Shown: one piece after another, positions 59,901-64,000 of the stretch
Layout of the letters: each line of letters opens with the position of its first letter
How positions within the stretch are numbered: position 1 is the stretch's first letter
DNA from: Echinarachnius parma
Lineage: Eukaryota; Echinodermata; Echinoidea; Clypeasteroida; Echinarachniidae
Direction of reading: 5' to 3'
DNA length: 64,000 bases
NCBI GenBank assembly: GCA_037951105.1
Contig: JBAMJV010003042.1
Coordinates: 414,501-478,500 of the forward strand
The notes under the pieces: generated by a model
Databases searched by the model: none
Seen by the model: the letters and a program-made list of their open reading frames with translations, nothing else
Told to the model about the DNA's origin: nothing
Position numbers and translations under genes: made by a program

Positions 59901-61572
59901 TCATAACAAAAGGGGAGGGGGCAGCTTTTTAATTGACCAAAATGACTGTAAAATAGCTCTGTACTTGACGTCTTATTTCAATCATATCACACCTTTCCTT
60001 TGGCCGATTTTTGCCAGGTTTTCAGTATGTTAAAGCTGAGTTTCCGCTACACATTCATTTTTAGATTTTATTTTACGTTCTAAGCACGGGAACAGGGCCA
60101 AATTGAAGGTTGAACTTTGTTTTGACTTTATCGTGCAATATAATGACTTTAGCAAATCCGATTGGCCAAGGTTACGTATTTAATAATATCTACAACTCAT
60201 ACTCTTTAAGATTATGAAAAAATATTTTGGGATTTCCATGCAAGGAAGAAGTTATTGCCGATAAGAGATGGGCATGTATTACCAGATTTAGCCAATTTTC
60301 GCACATTTTCTAGCGAACGGAGGAATACGGGATTTACAGTCTGCCGTTGGGGGCGCTAGACCACTTCACGACACGGTGTTGTTTGTCGATAATTTGTAAA
60401 TACAAATAAATTAGGTATTTTAATGTTTGAGCTCTGAAAATTGATTATAATTTGAATTTCAATGACTGATAATATATCTGGGCCATTGTTAAATTGGCAG
60501 TCATCATCTTTTAACAGTAATTTACAAGTGTAGTGTGCTGAATGACAAGTCCGTGGTTATTGAGTATTTATGCTTGATATATTTGACATTTGACGGTTAA
60601 TAAGACAATGTAATATGCATGTTCGCGATTTTGTGTTAACTTATGAAATGTTGGACTTGCAAGTCCCTATCTACATGCGAAATTTCAAATTGATAGCATA
60701 ATTCCTTCAGCAGTTATAGGTCGATAACATACGTTTTGGCTAACCCTCAATTTGTAACAGATTTGAACTTTTATTTCCAATCAAACAATTCATCAGGATC
60801 CAGTGAACAAAACTAAATGGTGTGAAAAGATCACGAATAGAGCAGGACATCAGCTACGATATATCAAAATTTGGGAGTACATTGATGGAGAATAAGCGAG
60901 AAATGGTCAATAGTACACTGTGATCGATTTCAACATTGATTGAAATTGATTAAAATTCGCATTTTCAACTTTAACCGTCAATACGATGACTTTATAACAT
61001 TTACTCGGCATAACTGAGGTATGAATTCGTATCTACAACTCATAATCTATCCGAATATTAAAAGAAAATTGGATGTTTGTGGACTTTTTAAAAAGTTATG
61101 GCCGAATAAAAAAAGTATGTTTTTACCATATTTTGCCAATTTGCGTGCGCGCGTAATTTTGACTTTGACGCGCGCGTACTCCGTTATTATGAGTCAACAA
61201 TGACTCAAATTGATAGGGTGTGTTGAGGGATCTATAAGGAATGCAAAACATTTGAAAAAACGACAATTTTTCTATTCATTCGCGTTACGCGCGCAAATAC
61301 GCGCGCGCCGACGCGCACGCGCGGAATTTTTTGAAACGCTTAAAATTGTCTGAAACATATAGTAAATTACTCGGGTTGGGGTTTTGAGCATTTTTTGACA
61401 TTTTTTTTCATTTGACGGACGCGTACGCGCGCGTCTCCGAGTGTAATTGCACGCGCATGAGCTTAAAAGATGACCATTGACCCGATTAATATTGATGCGA
61501 AATTTGAATTGAAATTGATATATCATGACTGAGATATGATGATTATTAACATTTGACAAAATGGCGTCCTGA

Positions 61573-61596
61573 TGACGTCATAATAATGTGACGTCA
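61573..61596. promoter_or_regulatory. Paired CRE-like palindromes in array unit
   Basis: Two perfect TGACGTCA octamers separated by 8 bases (61573-61580 and 61589-61596). The pair also occurs at 40409-40432 and near 62935; at about 53280, 58157 and 59590 one or both are preserved. One octamer only is left at 54994-55001 and its duplicate. Confidence 0.6.
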
Positions 61597-62022
61597 CTGA
61601 AAAAGTTTGCAGATCTAAGTTAGATCATGATCTATCATCATGTGAAGATTCATGACAATTGATTCATGTGATCTTGAGATATGCGACGAACAAAATTAGG
61701 AAGAAGAAAAAATAAATAATAATAATAATAATAATAATAAAAATCTTGACGAAATCAAGAGGTTATACATATGTATATGTATAACCTAATAAAAATTCGA
61801 ACAAAATCAATAGGTTATACATATGTATATGTATAACCTAACTAGATGTTGAATTCGTCACGTTTGACGAATTAAGGTTATACATATCGATTTATTATGA
61901 TAAAAGGATGATTCCAAAAATAACTACTCAATCATCATATAAATAACATTATATACCCCCCCCCCCCCCCCCAATAAAAAGAAAAAAATAAGAAAAAAGA
62001 AAGTAAAAAAAAATATTGCCTT

Positions 62023-62090
62023 GGATTCGAACCCACGACAATTAGACAGACTTAAGATCTAGAGTGACAGATTCGTACCACGACACCAGC
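62023..62090 (-). ncRNA. tRNA-like segment, last array unit
   Basis: B box GGTTCGAATCC on the minus strand at 62023-62033. The sequence is the same as in U0 (39621 onward). The A box is weaker here (TGGTACGAATC), so promoter strength is uncertain. Confidence 0.4.
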
Positions 62091-63015
62091 CCTTGTTCAC
62101 TTGACAGAGATAAACAAATGATGGAATATGAGTAAAAGATTGCACTCTGCATTTGCCAATACAAGATACAACTCATAATCTATCCGAATATTAAAATAAA
62201 ATTGGGTGTTTGTGGACTTTTAAAAAAGTTATGGCCGAATAAAAATACAATGTTTTTACCATATTTGGCCAATTTGCGTGTGCGCGTAATTTTGACTTTG
62301 ACGCGCGCATACTCCGTTATTAGGAGTCAACAATGACTCAAATTGATAGGGTGAGTTGAGGGATGTATCAGGATTGCAAAACATGTGAAAAAACGGCACT
62401 TTTCCTATTTATTTGCGTTACGCGCGCAAATACGCTTGGCAGACTAATCACAATTGTATAGAGACACATAGTTCCTGAATTCATATTATTAGATAATTTA
62501 AACCACAGCACCTTTAGAGTATAACCTCAGCTACAACATATCGAAATCTGGGAGAAAATAAACGGAGAATAAGCGAGATATGGTCGGAAGTCTGCTGTGA
62601 TTGATTTCAAAATCGATTAAAATAAGTTAAAATGCGCATTTTCAACTTTAACCGTCAATATGATGACTTTATAACATTTACTCGGCATAAATGAGGTATG
62701 AATTCGTATCTACAACTCATAATATATCCGAATATTAAAAGAAAATTGGGTGTTTGTGGACTTTTTAAAAAGTTATGGCCAAATAAAAAAATGATGTTTT
62801 TACCATATTTTGCCAATTTGCGTGCGCGCGTAATTTTGACCTGATAAATATTGATGCGAAATTTGAATTGAAATTGATATTTCATGACTGAGATATGATG
62901 ATTATTAAAATTTGACAAAATGGCGTCCTGATGACGTCACAGTCATGTGACGTCACTGAAAAGTTGGCAGTTCTAAGTTAGAACATGATCTATCATCATG
63001 TGACGATTCATGATA

Positions 63016-64000
63016 TGTGACCGGCTCTGTCACTTTGGGGAATTCATCGGGAATATCAAAATTGAGATTGTTAGTGTTTTGAATTCTCTAGGATTTCAGC
63101 TTTAAAATGATATACAACTTGATAAGTATGAGTTTCTTGAAGGCTAGAAAAACGCAAATTAATAACATGGACCAGAGCCCCGTGATTTGTCAAACAACGG
63201 AGAAAATCGCTTCTAAAGTTTTGCATCCATTCAGAAAAGCATTCTCACACACCGAGCGAGAAGTTGAACGGTTCGCTTTCACCTTTCCGCTTTTCGTAAT
63301 CGATCAGCAAACGAAATAATGCATGCACAGTTATACTGTTATTTATCGGCCAATCAGCAACGCTTACGCCGGTATTACGTAATTGTACAAAGCCTCAGCC
63401 CTAAGTCTCAGTTGATCGACAAACTAGCCCATGTGCTGCCCTTTGATGTGCATGTATTACAACCGCGGTGTATTGTGTATGTACGTACCGCCATAACCCA
63501 CCGCATCATATTCACCATACCGCCGCTGTACCACCGGTAGACAAAAGAAAAGCGCAGCTTGATACCGTATGATATGGTACGCTGCACACGCACACTGCAC
63601 ACTTGCGGCATGCCCAGCGCGATTCAATGCGGTACCCATAGAATTATAAACAAACCAACTACTCGTTTACTATACAGTAAGTTAAATGCCGCGAACGCTT
63701 CCTGGAAATGTACAACACACGGGCAATACAACTCTATTCAGGTTAGTCTGACCAATCACTGTACAGGTACAGTGCTTTCTTCTTGCAGCTCGCCGCGGCG
63801 GCACGGTCGAATCACACACACATAGCTGGCGCGTTCGTTTCACAATCGATCATGATCAGCCAGCGCGGATTTACTGAGTTTCTGGTCGAAACCGAAATGA
63901 AGGTTGCTTAGAAAAATCATTATTTACGGCATAAAAAATTAGATTAAGGACCTGAAATTTTCAGAGAATGTAGATGAAACATGTAAGTATCAAATCCCAT
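63016..64000. other. Distal flank, unassigned
   Basis: The array unit breaks off at about 63015 and a small hairpin (GTGAC-CGGCTCT-GTCAC) follows. The next kilobase is less repetitive and has a CpG-rich patch near 63785-63835. Short frames have no recognisable domain. A promoter or 5' exon cannot be excluded, but there is no positive evidence. Confidence 0.45.

Larger units (their letters stand above)
51215..63015. repeat. Head-to-tail array of complex 1.4-2.1 kb units
   Basis: Units start with ACTAGATKTTGAATTCGTCA at 51831, 53480 (157-bp stub), 53637, 55164, 56692, 58367, 59749 and 61841; a start-less partial unit fills 51215-51830. Two adjacent units (53637 and 55164) are 1,527 and 1,528 bp long and nearly identical. 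All share ACTTTACAACATTTACTCGG-like blocks (TTTACTCGGCATAAATGAGG) repeated one to four times per unit. The units otherwise come in two types: one with a C-run and tRNA-like segment, and one with AAAAGGGGAGGGGG. No transposase, RT or host gene is present. The sequence before ACTAG varies among copies. Confidence 0.85.

Noticed and set aside
63107-63825. Cluster of short frames near the end of the window
   Set aside because: No homology signature, no splice sites or start context stronger than chance; left as unassigned.

Overview
The window looks like a transposon-dominated, AT-rich stretch of a marine invertebrate nuclear genome. A deuterostome such as an echinoderm or hemichordate is my best guess, but that is inference. 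The grounds are several APE-type non-LTR retrotransposon lineages, a tRNA-derived SINE, many TIR-bearing MITEs, an internal CCCTAA/TTAGGG tract, and one immunoglobulin-domain exon with metazoan splice sites. There is no operon, bacterial signal or CRISPR array.

Layout. 0-6.4 kb: an 8-bp-TSD MITE, then a Jockey/I-group LINE (1310-6110) whose reverse transcriptase is split by a 1.6 kb TIR element that itself holds a near-perfect hairpin MITE. 6.6-13.6 kb: inverted arrays of a ~175 bp satellite built on ATGGCGGCC...GGCCGCC, interrupted by a 2.4 kb palindromic element with a mariner-like element at its centre. 13.7-17.4 kb: a fold-back element with 16-bp minisatellite arms and several MITEs. 17.6-21.9 kb: a decayed L1/Tx1-type LINE on the minus strand. 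23.1-32.6 kb: a TTAA MITE, three CR1/L2-group LINEs in different states of decay, and a CpG-rich palindromic block. 33-35 kb: nested TIR elements. 35.4-36.7 kb: a fold-back element carrying a tRNA-like sequence and a telomere-like tract, followed by the Ig exon, which is the only host-type coding sequence I can support. 37.5-40.7 kb: MITEs, a SINE and a solitary copy of the repeat unit of the distal array. 40.7-47.6 kb: a younger L1/Tx1-type LINE, interrupted by a single nonsense codon in ORF2, with a 5' region that contains a Harbinger-like CpG-rich MITE. 47.6-51.2 kb: nested MITEs. 51.2-63.0 kb: a head-to-tail array of complex 1.4-2.1 kb units with hairpins, tRNA-like boxes, AP-1/CRE-like palindromes and alternating CG tracts. 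63.0-64 kb: unassigned.

The coding capacity is therefore mostly retroelement endonuclease/reverse transcriptase. The nesting gives a relative chronology: LINEs and MITEs were hit by later TIR elements. The most unusual structures are the distal unit array, the inverted satellite element, the tRNA/telomere fold-back element and the isolated Ig exon. I did not find a clear new enzymatic system.
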